DNA from: Nitrospira sp.
GTDB taxonomy: Bacteria > Nitrospirota > Nitrospiria > Nitrospirales > Nitrospiraceae
DNA: 64,000 bases
Assembly (NCBI GenBank): GCA_030123565.1
Contig: CP126122.1
Span: forward strand, 434,001 to 498,000
Direction of reading: 5' to 3'
In this document: piece by piece, positions 44,995 through 52,852 of the stretch
Layout: each line of letters starts with the position of its first letter
Position numbering within the stretch: position 1 is the first letter of the stretch
The notes under the pieces: model-generated
What the model was told of the DNA's origin: nothing
Database searches by the model: none
What the model saw: the letters and a program-made list of their open reading frames with translations, nothing else
Made by a program: the position numbers and the translations under genes

Positions 44995-46167
44995 ATGGGT
45001 GAGACCCTGGGCACAAAAGACTCCGGGCCCTCCCATCAATTCTCTGTTTTTCGCGCCGTGAGGATCGTGGCTGGGTGCAGGGTCGTCGTGTGCTGTCTCG
45101 TTCTAAGGATCGCGTCTGCTGCGGTTGCGGTCGACGATTCGTACATCGCCGGTTATGCTGCGGCAGTGCTCGAACATGAGTTCAATGTGCCGGGCGCGGT
45201 CTTGCAGGTGCACGGTGGCGTGGTCGTCGTGACCGCAGACTCGCTCGGCAAGGTCGACCGGCAGAAGGTGCTCACGGCACTGGAAAAAATTCCCGGCGTC
45301 GTACGAGCCGAAGTTCGAGAAGAGACGCAGTCTTCCGCTGTCCCGGAGAATCCACCGGCTGCCGTCATCCAGCAGGAACTTCCGAAACCGGAATCGAAAT
45401 TTCTTCCTCGGGGTCTTCTCGTCGCACCGTTCCATGCCGACCCGCGGTGGCCGCATTTCTCCGTCGCATCCCGCCAAGTCTCATTGGGACAGGAACCGAG
45501 GAATACCGGTTCGGCCAATTTCGGTGAAACGTTTGCGCTCTACCGTAACGCGGCTCCGTTGGACGGCCAATGGGAAATCGCGCTGCAGGCCGGAGTCTTC
45601 AGCGTCTTCAATATGAGCGCCCCGTCCGGATCGAAAGACCTCATCAATGCCGACTATACCGTCGGATTGCTCACCAGCTACCGGAGCGGTCCGTTCTCTG
45701 GCTTCGTCCGCCTCCACCACCAGAGTTCCCACCTGGGCGATGAGTTCATTCTCAATAGCCGGACACCCATCAATAGAATCAATTTGAGCTTCGAAGAACT
45801 CGATGTGAAGGTCTCCTATGAGTTGGCCTCCTGGTTCCGGATCTATGGGGGCGGGGGCTGGCTGGTAGGGCGAGATCCGAAAGATCTGAGCCGCGGCACG
45901 AGTCAATTGGGAACTGAACTCACCAGCCCATGGACCCTGTGGGGCGGCAAGGTTCGCCCGGTCGCCTATGTGGACGCTCAAGCGAATGGGCGAAGCAATT
46001 GGAGGGTCGCCAGTTCCGTCATGGCGGGGCTTCAATTCGAGGATGCGCGAATCGGAGACCGTAAGTTGCAGGTGTTGGCGGAGTATTTCAGCGGGCCATC
46101 GCCCAACGGACAATTTTACAATCAAAATACGGAGTGGATCGGCGTCGGTATCCACCTGTATTACTGA
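44995..46167 (+). CDS. DUF1207-type outer-membrane protein with BON-like N-terminus, 390 aa
   Basis: ATG 44995 has GGAG eight bases upstream; an upstream ATG at 44920 is possible. After an N-terminal hydrophobic segment, residues 50-100 look BON-like (A-V-L-E-H-E-F-N-V-P-G-A-V-L-Q-V-H-G-G-V-V-V-V-T-A and I-P-G-V-V-R-A-E-V). The rest (from P-R-G-L-L-V-A-P-F-H-A-D-P-R-W) is a DUF1207 beta-barrel with alternating strands and a C-terminal aromatic residue. A fusion of a BON-like domain to this barrel is unusual. Confidence 0.75.
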   Translation: MGETLGTKDSGPSHQFSVFRAVRIVAGCRVVVCCLVLRIASAAVAVDDSYIAGYAAAVLEHEFNVPGAVLQVHGGVVVVTADSLGKVDRQKVLTALEKIPGVVRAEVREETQSSAVPENPPAAVIQQELPKPESKFLPRGLLVAPFHADPRWPHFSVASRQVSLGQEPRNTGSANFGETFALYRNAAPLDGQWEIALQAGVFSVFNMSAPSGSKDLINADYTVGLLTSYRSGPFSGFVRLHHQSSHLGDEFILNSRTPINRINLSFEELDVKVSYELASWFRIYGGGGWLVGRDPKDLSRGTSQLGTELTSPWTLWGGKVRPVAYVDAQANGRSNWRVASSVMAGLQFEDARIGDRKLQVLAEYFSGPSPNGQFYNQNTEWIGVGIHLYY

Positions 46168-46244
46168 TTCAGTCCGATCTCCCGTTGCCGGCATGGTCAA
46201 ACCGATCATGCCGGGGTTTCTTCATACTGCGCCAAGCGGCGAAG

Positions 46245-46289
46245 CGAGCAATTGTGAACAGACGAATGCTCATCCGGAGTCTACTATGG
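46245..46289 (+). promoter_or_regulatory. Dispersed promoter element, copy H
   Basis: CGAGCAATTGTGAACA with TACTAT about 37 bases from its start. It lies upstream of the gene ending at 47083. Confidence 0.55.
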
Positions 46290-46387
46290 AATCGATGGCG
46301 GACCTGATGTCGCCGTGGCTGCCGAGGCGCGTCTTTTTTCTTGATAGGTCTCTCGTGGAGACGACCAACCAAGGCTGGTTTTCCTTT

Positions 46388-47083
46388 ATGCTGGCCCATG
46401 ATTCGAAACATGGTACGTCGGCGCAGGGAAGGGATCGGCATCGGCACGAGTCTCGTCCGGTTCCCGATCACGGTTTTGGATTGCGATGCGCGCTCCTCTG
46501 CCTGGCGGCTAACACGGTCTTTCCGTCACAGCTCTCGGCCGGGACGTTGGATCAACTCCCTGATTTGACCGACAAAGCGGCTCAAGCAGTGGTCACGCTC
46601 AAGGGCCGCGACAACTTCAACAGCGAGTATATCTATGATGTGAGCGTGAAAAACCTGTCGTCCGATCCCTTAGTGGGGGAGTCGCTCGTGGTCGTTCTTG
46701 ACAAGATCACCAATATCGGCGGCGACGAATTAACGGCGGGCACGAGCGAATCGAACCTGAGTCGCATGGAGATCCTGGGGCAAGACGGTGAAACAGACGA
46801 CGGCAAACCCTACTTCCGCATCCCCCGCGGGTCCGGGCCGGATCTGCCGCCCTACAACGAAAGTCGCCCTGCCACCGTGCGGATTCGCAACAAGGACTAT
46901 CTGATCGTCTTTACGCCGTTCTTTAAGGTTCATGGGCTAAAACGGACGCCGCCTCCACCGAAACCGAAGGAACAAGTGTCGCCATTACCTCCAGCCAAGA
47001 CCCCCGCCGACAAGCTCATTCAGATGCTCATTCAGAAAGGCGTGCTCTCTGAAGAAGAAGCGCGCCGGCTCTATCAACAATAA
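46388..47083 (+). CDS. Secreted protein with C-terminal short-helix tail, about 231 aa
   Basis: The start is uncertain; ATG 46388 is the last one before a hydrophobic signal-like stretch (L-R-C-A-L-L-C-L-A-A-N-T-V-F). The middle part (Q-A-V-V-T-L-K-G-R-D-N-F-N-S-E-Y-I-Y-D-V-S-V-K-N) is an Ig-like or beta-sandwich pattern. A proline-rich linker leads to a helical end, D-K-L-I-Q-M-L-I-Q-K-G-V-L-S-E-E-E-A, which looks like a SHOCT-type motif. It follows promoter element copy H. Confidence 0.6.
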   Translation: MLAHDSKHGTSAQGRDRHRHESRPVPDHGFGLRCALLCLAANTVFPSQLSAGTLDQLPDLTDKAAQAVVTLKGRDNFNSEYIYDVSVKNLSSDPLVGESLVVVLDKITNIGGDELTAGTSESNLSRMEILGQDGETDDGKPYFRIPRGSGPDLPPYNESRPATVRIRNKDYLIVFTPFFKVHGLKRTPPPPKPKEQVSPLPPAKTPADKLIQMLIQKGVLSEEEARRLYQQ

Positions 47084-47154
47084 TCCCACTCCTCTGTACT
47101 CGTTACCGGGCTGCGATGGGCAACGCCTGCCTGGTTCCGGTCATTTTTCCGAAC

Positions 47155-47199
47155 TGAGCAATTGTGAGCAGATTGCGAATCGTGCTTGGGGGCAGAATA
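47155..47199 (+). promoter_or_regulatory. Dispersed promoter element, copy I
   Basis: TGAGCAATTGTGAGCA, the most symmetrical copy, with CAGAATA 38 bases from its start and TCATTTTTCCGAAC before it. It lies upstream of the gene at 47354. Confidence 0.6.
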
Positions 47200-47353
47200 G
47201 ATCGAGCCTAAATTCTTGACAACGTGTGATGCCTGCGTGTCACGACTCCCCTCAGGTGAGCTGGCTGTCCAGCTATCCCATAGCGGGTGCGGACGGCAGA
47301 ACCTGTGAGCGATCAACAGGCGGCAACTCATCGATCCATGAAGGAGCGCACCT

Positions 47354-48268
47354 ATGAGCACATTCCTGAGAACATCCATCACGCAGTGCGTCTCGGCTGC
47401 GGCCTGTCTCATCGCGGTCACGGCGACCCAGGCGAATGCCGATGACCATGATCGGACGACCAAAGTGAGCGGGTCCATCTCCAAGATCCAGCCGGAGCGT
47501 ATCTCGGTCACCACGTCGTGGGGCCACATGAGCATCCAGTCGGATGCGTTTGCCGATGCCAAGGTCGGCGATGAGATCACCGTGTGGGTCAATGAAAACA
47601 ATGTCGTCATTGATGCCTATCCCAAAGGAGCGCCAAGGCCGGAGCACCGCTGGATTCGAGGCAAGCTGACCTATACGTCTTCGGATCAACATGCGATCAA
47701 ACTTTGGACGCCTGAAGGCGAAAAAGAGTTCACGGTCAAACGAAATCGTTCAAAATTTACGATGTTTCAAGAGGCGGCGCTGATCACCGTGCAATTGAAC
47801 GACAAGGGTGAGGTCATCGATGTGCACCGCCGGTTGGAATTGGACCTCGCTTTAGCCGCCGTCCCTCACACGACGCCCGGTTTCCGGATCAAGTTGGAGG
47901 GTGTGGTGGCGGACATGAAGTCCGGACAGGTGTTCGTGAAGACCCCCGTGGCACAGTACAGCTTGAATGCCAAGACGGCCCCGCAGGACGTCAAGATCGG
48001 CGACGAATTGACGCTCTGGGTGAGCGGCAACAATGTTGCGGTCGACCACCATCCGAAAGGAAAAGAGGGTGTCCATCGCTACATCACCGGCCAGCTGACC
48101 TATACCTCCGGGGATATGAAGGAGATCATGCTCATTACGCCGGAAGGGGTGTGGTCGTACTCGGTTCAACACGGAGAGAGCAAGCTCTCCGGGATGAAAG
48201 AGGGGACGCCGATTACGGTCGAACTGAATGAAGCCGGTCATGTGATTGAAATTCGTAAGGCCGGCTGA
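47354..48268 (+). CDS. Secreted protein with internal duplication, 304 aa
   Basis: ATG 47354 follows GAAGGAG. A signal peptide ends near A-N-A-D-D. The mature part holds two copies of a roughly 130-residue unit. Each contains G-D-E-(I/L)-T-(V/L)-W-V-x-x-N-N-V-x-(I/V)-D, then an H-R-(W/Y)-I block, then (G)-x-L-T-Y-T-S-(S/G)-D and I-(K/M)-L-x-T-P-E-G. Each unit is beta-rich. No metal site or known domain is identified. It is downstream of copy I. Confidence 0.7.
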   Translation: MSTFLRTSITQCVSAAACLIAVTATQANADDHDRTTKVSGSISKIQPERISVTTSWGHMSIQSDAFADAKVGDEITVWVNENNVVIDAYPKGAPRPEHRWIRGKLTYTSSDQHAIKLWTPEGEKEFTVKRNRSKFTMFQEAALITVQLNDKGEVIDVHRRLELDLALAAVPHTTPGFRIKLEGVVADMKSGQVFVKTPVAQYSLNAKTAPQDVKIGDELTLWVSGNNVAVDHHPKGKEGVHRYITGQLTYTSGDMKEIMLITPEGVWSYSVQHGESKLSGMKEGTPITVELNEAGHVIEIRKAG

Positions 48269-48363
48269 ACGGGTCATGGTGAATAGAATCTGCGACATGG
48301 TCGAACCGGTCATGCCGCGTCCCTTCCGAATGACTTGGGGGGATCGATGGAGCGTCCCTGCAG

Positions 48364-49227
48364 ATGGTGACGGTGATGTCCATCCGTATGGTCTCGGCGG
48401 CGGCGCTGCTGGCCGCTACGGTATTGTTGTTGTCAGTCATCGACGCCTGGTCCGCCTCGATCACCATTGCCGGGAACGGCCCAGAACTCCGGACAATCGA
48501 ACAGCTGGCCCGAGCCTTTGAGAAGCGCCACCTCGGAAGTTATGTGCAGATTCGATGGGAACTCTCGTCTCAGCCGCTTGAACTGGTCATGTCGGGTGGG
48601 GCAGATGTCGCCGTGACGGGGTACCGCGACCCGGATTTGACGGAGGTCCCCATTGCCTGGGACGGCATTGCGGTCGTGGTGGACTTCACGAACCCGGTCA
48701 AAGCGTTGATGAGACAAGACGTGGCCTCGATCTTCACAGGTGCAGTGACAAGATGGTCACAGCTGGGCGGGCCCGATATCGAGATCCATCCGATCGATCG
48801 TCCGCCGAATCAGCATATCCGGCAGAGTTTTGAAGAGCTGTTGGGGATTGTCGGCCAAGCGCCGAAGTCAACCAGGGTGATTCGATCCGACCAGCGAGCG
48901 ATCAGCACCGTGGCCGGCGATGTATCCGCGATTACCTATGCCTCACTCGGAGTCGTGCTGGATGCGGTCACGTACGGGGTGGGTGTCAATCTGTTAATGA
49001 TCGATCAGGTCGATCCGGCCGAGGAGACGGTGAAAGATGGACGGTACCCGCTGCGGCGGCCTGTGCTGTTGCTCAAGAGGAAAGAGGCCGACCCTGCGGT
49101 CGATGCCTTTGCCGAATTCGCCCTGTCCTCGGAAGGGCAGGCGATCGTCGATGCGATGTTCGTGCCGTATCGACCACCGGAACAACAGCCTGTGCCGGCA
49201 GGTATCACGCCTGACCGTCGCCAGTGA
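48364..49227 (+). CDS. PstS-like (phosphate-type) periplasmic binding protein, 287 aa
   Basis: ATG 48364 follows GGAG with ten bases; a start at 48376 is also possible. The signal peptide ends near W-S-A-S. G-N-G-P-E-L-R-T-I-E-Q-L and S-G-G-A-D-V-A-V-T-G-Y-R-D-P, with D-V-A-S-I-F-T-G-A-V-T-R-W, are the PBP-like-2 pattern of PstS relatives. No transport permease genes are next to it, so it may serve as a sensor or as an orphan binding protein. Confidence 0.78.
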   Translation: MVTVMSIRMVSAAALLAATVLLLSVIDAWSASITIAGNGPELRTIEQLARAFEKRHLGSYVQIRWELSSQPLELVMSGGADVAVTGYRDPDLTEVPIAWDGIAVVVDFTNPVKALMRQDVASIFTGAVTRWSQLGGPDIEIHPIDRPPNQHIRQSFEELLGIVGQAPKSTRVIRSDQRAISTVAGDVSAITYASLGVVLDAVTYGVGVNLLMIDQVDPAEETVKDGRYPLRRPVLLLKRKEADPAVDAFAEFALSSEGQAIVDAMFVPYRPPEQQPVPAGITPDRRQ

Positions 49228-49319
49228 AGAAATTCCGGCCCGCTTCAATCGATGATGCGGAAGGAGAGTCAGTTCGGGCCACAGAGAGGTTTTTACGCCT
49301 GTTCAGGGAGGCTGATCAT

Positions 49320-49727
49320 ATGTTCCCGTACCTATTTGCGCTGCTCATGACCATCGGACTTCCCCTGTCCGTCTTTGCTCAATTCGTGGAAAGGAGTGAG
49401 TCTATCGAGATCGCCAAAGGCACGAGGCTCTGTCCGAAGGTGAGCCTGGAGCCCTCCAACGGGATGCGCGATTCAGGAAAGATCTTTTGGCAGGTTACCA
49501 GCAACGTGCGGGCCAATGGGACGCAGAGCGTCAGCGCGTTTGTCCGTGAGTCCATCTACGACCGCAAGAGCGGCGACATGAAGATTCGAGAGAGCAGGTA
49601 TGACGACGAGTATGCCGTGTTATTCAAGAAGGATCCTGCACGCAAGGGGATGCTGCAGATCGTCAGTCCTGAAGATGGGAAAGTGGAAGCCACGGTGGAG
49701 ACGTGCCCGAAGAGGAAAAGCCGTTGA
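49320..49727 (+). CDS. Secreted small protein, 135 aa
   Basis: ATG 49320 has GGGAGG nine bases upstream. The signal peptide (F-P-Y-L-F-A-L-L-M-T-I-G-L-P-L-S-V-F-A) is followed by a beta-rich domain with two cysteines (T-R-L-C-P-K-V; V-E-T-C-P-K). No known family. It probably belongs to one transcript with the PstS-like gene. Confidence 0.6.
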   Translation: MFPYLFALLMTIGLPLSVFAQFVERSESIEIAKGTRLCPKVSLEPSNGMRDSGKIFWQVTSNVRANGTQSVSAFVRESIYDRKSGDMKIRESRYDDEYAVLFKKDPARKGMLQIVSPEDGKVEATVETCPKRKSR

Positions 49728-50124
49728 GTGAGCGGCGGAAGCGGCCGTGAGCGCCGGCTGACACTCAGGATGGGGACATCTTTCTCATCAATCGAAGCAT
49801 GAAAATATATATCTGCATGGAATCAGCGGCTTGCTGGTTGAGGTCCGGAAAGCGCGTTGACACTCGCTTGGACAACGCGTAGGGTGACCATATGACGTCC
49901 TGAGCCACGCCGACTGTCCTATCCCTCGCGCATCTGACTCCCTCCTGCGCGACTGATTCCCGGTCTCCGCCGCTTCGACGTAAGAACCAGCCCCGATTCG
50001 TTTGTGACAAGCCGGTCTCCTCGTTCGAGGTGCTTCGTCGTTCAGAATATGCCCGGCAGGCGCCACAGGCCGTCGCAATGGGGCTGTGGCGCAGGAACCC
50101 TCAGTGAGCCATAAGGGGGTGTCT
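49728..50124. other. Intergenic region with candidate small RNA
   Basis: About 400 bases. The first part is plain; 49857-50000 contains the second small-RNA or leader element. After it, C- and G-rich hairpins (about 50060-50090) precede the short gene at 50125. Confidence 0.5.
49857..50000 (+). ncRNA. Candidate small RNA or leader, copy 2
   Basis: TTGACA (49857) and TAGGGT (49880) are again 17 bases apart. ATGACGTCCTGAGCC follows at the expected start, then a stem TCGCGCA/TGCGCGA with a loop CTGACTCCCTCC, then CTCCGCCGCTTCGACG. The overall order is the same as at 24077. The loop again contains CCTCC, which could pair with Shine-Dalgarno regions. It precedes the small genes at 50125-50669. 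Confidence 0.5.
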
Positions 50125-50241
50125 ATGATCAGCCTCGTCTCATTCCTGAGAAGATGGTGGTTTCAGTATGCCTATCGCGGTTCGGTCGATTCGATCTATG
50201 CCTGTACGTTGTGGGCACAGACCTTGAGGCGTGTGTTGTAG
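50125..50241 (+). CDS. Short peptide gene, 38 aa
   Basis: ATG 50125 follows AAGGGGGTG. The product is aromatic and basic (L-R-R-W-W-F-Q-Y-A-Y-R-G) with no clear membrane helix. It lies 22 bases before the CXXC gene at 50263. Function unknown; it may be a translated leader of the following gene. Confidence 0.4.
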   Translation: MISLVSFLRRWWFQYAYRGSVDSIYACTLWAQTLRRVL

Positions 50242-50262
50242 TACTGCGCGAAAGGGGATTTG

Positions 50263-50475
50263 ATGCATTGTTCACGTTGCGATGGGCTGATGGTTACGGT
50301 TTGGATGAGGGATTTGTCATATTCCGGCACGGTCAGGGGATGGCGCTGTCTTCTCTGTGGTGAGGCCACTGACCTCGGAATCGAAGCCAATCGAAAAGGC
50401 CATCCGGCCTTGACTCGGGGCCGGCCTCGCCTGCCTGGATCTCTTGCGGCCAGGTATGAGAAGGCCAGGTCGTAG
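50263..50475 (+). CDS. Small double-CXXC protein, 70 aa
   Basis: ATG 50263 follows AAAGGGG. C-S-R-C-D-G-L-M-V-T-V near the start and W-R-C-L-L-C-G-E-A-T-D 27 residues later repeat the zinc-ribbon-like plan of 25560, with I-E-A-N-R after the second pair as in that gene's N-R-I. The tail is basic. Confidence 0.7.
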   Translation: MHCSRCDGLMVTVWMRDLSYSGTVRGWRCLLCGEATDLGIEANRKGHPALTRGRPRLPGSLAARYEKARS

Positions 50476-50570
50476 TCGGGCCGTGCGCCGACGATCCTTG
50501 TGCAGGCGACAGACGTATGGTCTGGGCGCACAAGAGTCGCAGCGGTGCGGTTCCGTGCGAGGAGGTCAAG

Positions 50571-50669
50571 ATGAATGTCTGGCATGATATGTGGCCCGAG
50601 ATTTCGGTCCTGCTTTTTTTGATGTTCATGGCCGGCCTGCTGGTCCTGACGTTTGTATTCACTCGGTAA
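50571..50669 (+). CDS. Tiny membrane protein, 32 aa
   Basis: ATG 50571 follows GAGGAGG. It has one membrane helix (V-L-L-F-L-M-F-M-A-G-L-L-V-L-T-F-V-F) with short ends, similar in plan to the 28-residue gene at 24322. Unknown partner. Confidence 0.55.
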   Translation: MNVWHDMWPEISVLLFLMFMAGLLVLTFVFTR

Positions 50670-50763
50670 GGGGCGCTCAGGACCGGTTCGTTCCGCGGCG
50701 GTCACGTTCCGCTGCGACTCAAGAGGCAGACGCGCGGATGGTGTCGTTCTCTATGAGTGAAAG

Positions 50764-50808
50764 TGAGCAATTGTGATCAGACTGCATTCCTTCATTGAGT
50801 TTACGATA
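50764..50808 (+). promoter_or_regulatory. Dispersed promoter element, copy J
   Basis: TGAGCAATTGTGATCA with TACGATA about 38 bases from its start. It lies upstream of the PBS-linker-like gene at 51015. Confidence 0.6.
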
Positions 50809-51014
50809 TAAGAAGTTGCGACTACCTTCTGTACCATGCTGGTCGTGTAGTCACCTTCATTCGTCGTTCGTGAAGCGTCGTTCGTCTCTCGTTTCAGAAC
50901 CGGCTGTGGCATGTTCGCGAGATACGTTTCACGATTCACGCTTCACGGATCGGCAAGCGAGGCGAGAACAGAGCTGGCGGGCTTTTCAACATCCTGCCAG
51001 AAAGAGAGAGGCCC

Positions 51015-51626
51015 ATGACACGATCCACCCAAGTACGCCTGTTTGCTCTTCTCCTGATGTCGACGATGGGTGGGGGTCCATGGCCGCTTCTCGATGTCCA
51101 GGCTGCGAAGGAATGGGCGTCGCAGGAGGTGGCGACGATTCTCACTCAGTCATACCAGCAGTTGCTCATACGACCGATGGCGGTGGAGACGAGCATGTCT
51201 CAAAAAAACGAGACGGACCAACAGCGTGATACGGTTCAAGCCGGCTATGAGGTGCAGTTGTCGAAAGGCGAGAAAAGTGTAAAGCAGATCGTCGAGGCGA
51301 TCGCCCTCTCACCCGAGTTTAACGCAAAGTGGATCACGCCTCACATGGGGACCGCGCAGACCGGCCCCGCGCCTGGTGTGGTGGTGCCGGTGGCCGCTCC
51401 GGAAAAGGCCATCGACAATCTCTACTGCGCGTTGTTGGGACGGCATGTGGACAGCACGTCACTGGCGAGTGCCCGCAAAGATCTGGTGAGTTCTGGATTT
51501 GAACGTGTGATTCGCGACCTGATCGACGGGAAGGAATACCGAGACCGGTTCGGCGACACCAAGGTACCGCAGCCGAGCAGCGAGAAGCAGGCCGTGGCCG
51601 GGTGTCCGCAAGTCAATAGACAGTAG
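51015..51626 (+). CDS. Secreted protein with phycobilisome-linker-like domain, 203 aa
   Basis: ATG 51015 follows GAGAGAGG. The signal peptide is near residues 1-30 (L-F-A-L-L-L-M-S-T-M-G-G-G-P). The C-terminal 60 residues read I-D-N-L-Y-C-A-L-L-G-R-H-V-D, then L-I-D-G-K-E-Y-R-D-R-F-G-D, which is the PBS_linker_poly/DUF4214 pattern (YxxLLGRxPD...L..S.EYxxxFG). In cyanobacteria this domain joins phycobilisome rods; outside them it occurs in extracellular proteins of unknown role. It is directly under element copy J. Confidence 0.7.
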   Translation: MTRSTQVRLFALLLMSTMGGGPWPLLDVQAAKEWASQEVATILTQSYQQLLIRPMAVETSMSQKNETDQQRDTVQAGYEVQLSKGEKSVKQIVEAIALSPEFNAKWITPHMGTAQTGPAPGVVVPVAAPEKAIDNLYCALLGRHVDSTSLASARKDLVSSGFERVIRDLIDGKEYRDRFGDTKVPQPSSEKQAVAGCPQVNRQ

Positions 51627-51721
51627 TCGTGTGGGACCCTCAGGCCTTGACCGAATCAGGTCCGGCGGCTTGGAGGAATTGGCGATCACTTCGGGACGTC
51701 GGATGGAGGCACAGGAGGAAC

Positions 51722-51907
51722 ATGACACCGGAAGAAAGAATCACGAATATGACGAAAGCCATCAATCAGGCCATCAAGGTCATGGGGGATCGGTTTGGAT
51801 CGACGGAGGAGGATGTGGCGCGGGCCATTCAAAGCTTGAAGACATCAATGCAACCGGTTCCGCAAGCCAAGGACCAGAACGCCGGGACTGCGACGATGGC
51901 CCCATGA
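51722..51907 (+). CDS. Small helical protein, 61 aa
   Basis: ATG 51722 has AGGAGG five bases upstream; the longer frame from 51629 lacks one. The product is one or two helices (I-T-N-M-T-K-A-I-N-Q-A-I-K-V-M-G) with a flexible Q/P-rich end. It is 12 bases before the gene at 51920, so co-transcribed. Confidence 0.55.
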   Translation: MTPEERITNMTKAINQAIKVMGDRFGSTEEDVARAIQSLKTSMQPVPQAKDQNAGTATMAP

Positions 51908-51919
51908 ATAGGAGATCGG

Positions 51920-52291
51920 ATGATGGAGACGCATGCCATCGCACGTGAGCACATCGACATCACGGAAACGCTGGTTACCCTGTATGTGTTTCTGGCGCAG
52001 AGCCTGGACCGCTGTCTCCATGAGGCCGTACGAGCCGAATCCCCCGAGCAGGAACTGTTGGCGAATCTCGCTGCGATCAAAGCGCAGATGATGGACATCC
52101 TCACGGTCAACCCGGTGGTCAAGGCGAAGGTGGAGGAGGAATGTCGGCGGGTGCTGTCACTCGCGAGAGCCTGCGTGACGGATGGACCGGGGAATACCGT
52201 TGCGATGGAGAGCGTAAGAACGGAGCGGGCCATCCTGAAAGACAAGACGATGGCCCTGAGCGATCTGCTTGCCGTGTTTCGTGCCACTTGA
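51920..52291 (+). CDS. Helical cytoplasmic protein, 123 aa
   Basis: ATG 51920 follows TAGGAG. Nearly all helix, with I-T-E-T-L-V-T-L-Y-V-F-L-A-Q-S-L-D-R and L-L-A-N-L-A-A-I-K-A-Q-M-M-D-I-L segments suggesting a bundle. One cysteine pair (E-C-R-R-V-L-S-L-A-R-A-C) may matter. No domain recognised. Confidence 0.55.
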   Translation: MMETHAIAREHIDITETLVTLYVFLAQSLDRCLHEAVRAESPEQELLANLAAIKAQMMDILTVNPVVKAKVEEECRRVLSLARACVTDGPGNTVAMESVRTERAILKDKTMALSDLLAVFRAT

Positions 52292-52369
52292 GTCAAAACG
52301 TGCCCGGTCGGCCGCGATCATCCTGTTGCTTGAGACCCGATGCAGGCGACCATTTCCATGGAGGACGAC

Positions 52370-52588
52370 ATGAAGACCACACCACAGACATATGTCCTGA
52401 CGTTGCATTCTCCATCCCGCAGCGCCCTTCGGATCTGGAGAGGGAAGAACCTCCACCAGCTCCGTCACTGTTCAGCCAAACAAATCGGCCATGTGTTGAC
52501 GGAAATGCAAGAACACCTGGACCATTTGCGGCGCACGCTCGTGCCTGCCGCCTCCGCAGGATCCTATTCCTTAAACCACGGCCGTTAA
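52370..52588 (+). CDS. Small protein related to the 26266 gene, 72 aa
   Basis: ATG 52370 has GGAGG six bases upstream. It opens with an L-T-L-H-S-P-S-R-S-A-L-R-I strand-like stretch and ends with a helix (H-V-L-T-E-M-Q-E-H-L-D-H-L) similar to the helix of the 26266 product. The two may share a fold. Confidence 0.5.
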   Translation: MKTTPQTYVLTLHSPSRSALRIWRGKNLHQLRHCSAKQIGHVLTEMQEHLDHLRRTLVPAASAGSYSLNHGR

Positions 52589-52852
52589 TGCCGGACGCCG
52601 TTTGATGGTGGACTGATCCTCCCGTGTCAGACCTCGTTCGTCTGCTTGCCGGTAGGCCAGAAAATCCACGGAGTTTTTCCAGAATTGTCTGCTCATACAC
52701 CTTCGTCATATCAGCCTCTTCAATCTTGATACCCCGACGCCTCAAGAAACCGCTGCTTATCCAGGTCTGCTTCGGAGGGGCAATCAACGGTAGAGGGCCG
52801 GACGGCCCACCAGGGGTCTGCCTAGTGTCCCGCCGTCGAAGCGCTGAGTAAG

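Noticed and set aside
52624-52851. Possible small genes on either strand between 52589 and 52853, including a minus-strand M-T-K-V-Y-E-Q-T-I-L-E-K-L-R stretch
   Set aside because: The stretch resembles the start of some antitoxins but turns into low-information sequence after 20 residues and lacks a supporting ribosome binding site.
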